DNA from: Candidatus Magasanikiibacteriota bacterium
GTDB lineage: Bacteria; Patescibacteriota; Patescibacteriia; Magasanikbacterales; GWA2-37-8
Assembly: GCA_026396535.1 (NCBI GenBank)
Contig: JAPLWP010000006.1
Location: 1-7,638, forward strand
DNA length: 7,638 nt
Direction: 5' to 3'
Part shown: in pieces, positions 5,773 to 7,638 of the stretch
Numbering within the stretch: the stretch's first letter is position 1
Layout: every line of letters starts with the position of its first letter
Notes under the pieces: model-generated
The model's input: the letters and a program-made list of their open reading frames with translations, nothing else
What the model was told of the DNA's origin: nothing
The model's database searches: none
Program-made: the position numbers and the translations under genes

Positions 5773-5776
5773 TTTG
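5719..5776 (+). terminator. Long imperfect hairpin followed by T-run
   Basis: ATCGTC (5719-5724) and CCTGC (5731-5735) pair with GCAGG and GACGAT (5762-5772), leaving TCTACC as a bulge. Inside, CCAAAA (5741-5746) pairs with TTTTGG (5751-5756) around AATA. TTTTGT follows. It could terminate the upstream small transcript, or be a structured RNA end; the T-run is short. Confidence 0.4.
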
Positions 5777-5784
5777 TAAAAATA

Positions 5785-5813
5785 AAAATCACCCTCATTT
5801 AGGGTGATTTTTT
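5785..5813. terminator. Bidirectional intrinsic terminator
   Basis: AAAATCACCCT (5785-5795) pairs perfectly with AGGGTGATTTT (5801-5811) around the loop CATTT, with A-runs on the left and T-runs on the right. It serves both strands: the small ORF side from the left, and the large minus-strand gene, whose stop lies 10 bases away. Confidence 0.9.
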
Positions 5814-5822
5814 AATTGGGGT

Positions 5823-7638
5823 TTATCTCTTTTTAGCTGCCGACTTCACCAGTATCGGTTTTTTTACATTAATTTCAAAACTATTTTGATCTAATAATTT
5901 ATTAGTTTTGAAATCTAATATTTGTACTTTTACTATATATTTACCATCAGCCAGTCTACTGTTCAAAGAACTACTGGCTTTAAATTTAAAGGTCTTATCT
6001 TTAAGGACAGAGGTGTAACCGCTTGCCTTGTCGACCACTTTACCACTGCCATTTTCTAACGTGCGAACAATTCTTACCTTCTGGGTTTTATCACTTTCAT
6101 TTTTGTAAGAATAATTATAAGCAACAATACTATTTGGTTTGTAAGTTATAGTTTTAACTGGCGAAATAACTACTTTTGATTCTGGATTGGAAAGTATAAA
6201 TTTATTAACAATTTCTGAAGTAGCTACTACGTCTGGCTTATTGATATTTAAAACTACTGGCGCTATAGATTTATTTGTATCTGAATTTACAAATACTTTA
6301 TATGTCGCCGTTTCCCCACCAGACACTGAGCGAAATTTTACATAAATAATTTTCTGTCCATTACCGGCAGAAAGTTTAAATTGTTTTGAAGAAGCATATA
6401 ACTGCCAGCTGCTGTTGGCGAAGTTTTGATCTTCAGAAATTGCTATCTGGACAGCGTTCGCAACAGAAAAATTTAAAGTGACAGTTTGATTATCTACAGA
6501 AGACACCAACACCGCATTCATCTGACTGGAAACAATTGGTGGCTGAGAGACAACAGAACCTCCACCTCCCCCACCACTACCACCACTTACAGGACAGCTA
6601 TTAGTGGTAGCCGATGTGCTAGTAGAAAAAGAAGTTTCAATATTATCTGCATTTCTACCTTTTACCCTAAAAGAATACGAAGTGCCACAAGTCAAAGAAG
6701 AAAACACTGCTGAGGGCTCAGTCTCTCCCCCTACCCATCCAGAATTTGTGCTTGCTGTAATATTTTCTACATAGTAACTATCAGCATCGCCCGACCAAGA
6801 AACTGTAATTTGGGTAGCGCTGTTGGCGGCAGCCAACACAGAACTTGGTACGCTAGACAGAGCGTAAGCAGAAGCAATCGTGAACATTTTTTTATTAAAG
6901 AATTCGCTACTATCACCAAAAGTGTCACTTGCTTTCAAAGTAAAAGTACTTGTTCCAGCAACCAAAGATGTGCCACTAATTACACCCGTACTAGTATTAA
7001 AACTTAATCCAGTTGGTAAATCGCCACTAAACAAACTATAGCTTAAGGCACTTTGATTATTAATTGCTGATATAGTAGTAGTGGAATAGGTAGCACCCAC
7101 AGTAGTGGTAGATAAAGTGGAAGGATTGGAAAAATAGACAAAATTAAACTCTACAACACGATTATTATTATAATCTGCGACATACAAAGAATTATTAGCA
7201 CTATTATATGACACACCGTGCGGAGAATATAATCCACTTTGGGTAGTGGCAGAAGCGTTGCTGTCAAAATTTGTTTGACCAATTACCGCGTTGGCTGGAG
7301 TGCTGGTGGTAAGCAAATTATTTAAATCAAAAGAAAGCACACGGTTATTGCTGTTATCGCTTACAAATAACAAATTTTCGCTACTATCATAATCCAAACC
7401 ATACGGATTATTTAATTTAGTGTGAGAAACACCACTTGTACCAGAAATAAAATCAGCTTGCCCAATCACTGCACTGGCTGGAGTGCTGGTGGTAAGCAAA
7501 TTATTTAAATCAAAAACGGTTATGCGCTGATTGAATGCTTCTGAAACAAAAAGCGTGTTACTGGCAGAATTATAAACAGCCCCTTTTGGCCAAAATAACC
7601 GCGTCTGAGACGTAGAGCCTGAACTAGAAATAAAATCA
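5823..7638 (-). CDS. Large NHL-repeat / Ig-like / fibronectin III surface-type protein (start beyond window)
   Basis: The minus-strand frame is open from the right edge to TAA at 5823-5825, giving 604 visible residues without a start; the TTG at 7497-7499 lies inside a repeat and is not the start. In order: three NHL-type beta-propeller units with a 61-residue period (about 7637-7137), each carrying P-x-G, N-x-L-x-V-(S/A)-(D/E) and N-x-R(V/I)-x-x-F and joined by LLTTSTPA-x-AVIGQ; a putative Ig-like (He_PIG-type) domain with LPTGLSFNTSTGVISGT (about 7136-6870); a fibronectin III-like domain (about 6863-6605); a glycine linker GGSGGGGGGS (about 6587-6555); then two beta-rich regions of unknown family ending AAKKR. 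No sortase motif, PEP-CTERM or C-terminal membrane helix is seen; the signal peptide would be off-window. The role is probably extracellular or cell-surface binding, but the ligand is unknown. Such proteins are common in Parcubacteria. Confidence 0.9.
   Translation of the reverse strand, partial: DFISSSGSTSQTRLFWPKGAVYNSASNTLFVSEAFNQRITVFDLNNLLTTSTPASAVIGQADFISGTSGVSHTKLNNPYGLDYDSSENLLFVSDNSNNRVLSFDLNNLLTTSTPANAVIGQTNFDSNASATTQSGLYSPHGVSYNSANNSLYVADYNNNRVVEFNFVYFSNPSTLSTTTVGATYSTTTISAINNQSALSYSLFSGDLPTGLSFNTSTGVISGTSLVAGTSTFTLKASDTFGDSSEFFNKKMFTIASAYALSSVPSSVLAAANSATQITVSWSGDADSYYVENITASTNSGWVGGETEPSAVFSSLTCGTSYSFRVKGRNADNIETSFSTSTSATTNSCPVSGGSGGGGGGSVVSQPPIVSSQMNAVLVSSVDNQTVTLNFSVANAVQIAISEDQNFANSSWQLYASSKQFKLSAGNGQKIIYVKFRSVSGGETATYKVFVNSDTNKSIAPVVLNINKPDVVATSEIVNKFILSNPESKVVISPVKTITYKPNSIVAYNYSYKNESDKTQKVRIVRTLENGSGKVVDKASGYTSVLKDKTFKFKASSSLNSRLADGKYIVKVQILDFKTNKLLDQNSFEINVKKPILVKSAAKKR
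7293..7332 (-). repeat. Direct repeat copy 1 (NHL linker)
   Basis: An exact 40-base match to 7476-7515, offset by 183 bases (61 codons). It encodes the end of one NHL unit and the linker FDLNNLLTTSTPA. Flanks diverge in sequence but not in protein pattern, so it marks repeat-unit duplication or gene conversion. Confidence 0.9.
7476..7515 (-). repeat. Direct repeat copy 2 (NHL linker)
   Basis: The second exact copy of the 40-base repeat at 7293-7332, one NHL unit upstream in the gene. A third unit begins at the window edge, so further copies may lie to the right. Confidence 0.9.

Noticed and set aside
5404..5779. Three further open frames around the small ORF (5404-5634 minus, 5528-5779 plus, 5532-5738 plus)
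   Set aside because: They overlap each other and the CxxC ORF, have unlikely composition, and run through hairpins; they reflect low stop frequency in a GC-rich island.
1..7638. CRISPR array, transposase, toxin-antitoxin pair, phage genes or alternative genetic code
   Set aside because: No regularly spaced short repeats, no transposase or phage motifs, no paired small ORFs. The only repeats are coding NHL units, and the large genes contain no in-frame UGA.

Overview
The window looks like an accessory-poor stretch of a bacterial chromosome, most likely from the Candidate Phyla Radiation (Patescibacteria, Parcubacteria-like). This placement is an inference from moderate-to-low GC, the absence of good Shine-Dalgarno sites at most starts, a compact TruB, an RNase Y next to an HU gene, and a large secreted-type NHL/Ig-like/fibronectin protein. 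All large genes read in the standard bacterial code and none needs UGA as a sense codon, so the recoded Gracilibacteria/Absconditabacteria lineages are not required.

Layout. On the minus strand at the left are a thioredoxin gene cut by the window edge (1-119) and, upstream of it, infB for translation initiation factor IF-2 (161-2176). infB has a consensus-like promoter and an almost leaderless mRNA. Divergent from it is truB, tRNA pseudouridine-55 synthase (2474-3235), preceded by a roughly 190-base GC-rich, hairpin-rich stretch that ends 11 bases before the truB start. A very strong promoter lies inside the 3' end of truB. It drives about 250 bases of leader with tandem hairpins and a terminator-like hairpin directly in front of rny (RNase Y, 3490-5007). 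rny starts at a TTG placed right after an in-frame ATG-AAC-TAA. Next comes an HU-family gene (5102-5356) with its own extended -10 promoter.

The HU gene loses its normal C-terminus at about position 5311. The sequence switches there directly into the 3'-truncated body of a convergent tRNA-Met(CAU) gene on the minus strand. Both genes are therefore broken at one point, which is either a real deletion or an assembly misjoin.

Right of this junction lie the tRNA promoter, a small possible ORF (56 aa, CxxC motif, 5494-5664) in a GC-rich hairpin-rich island, a long imperfect hairpin and a symmetric bidirectional terminator. The rest (5823-7638, minus strand) is the 3' part of a large surface or extracellular protein with 61-residue NHL-type repeats, a putative Ig-like domain, a fibronectin III-like domain, a glycine linker and further beta-rich domains. 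Its start lies beyond the right edge.

Functionally the left and centre are information processing (translation initiation, tRNA modification, mRNA decay, nucleoid protein, tRNA). The most interesting material is non-coding: the rny leader, the truB leader and the HU/tRNA junction.
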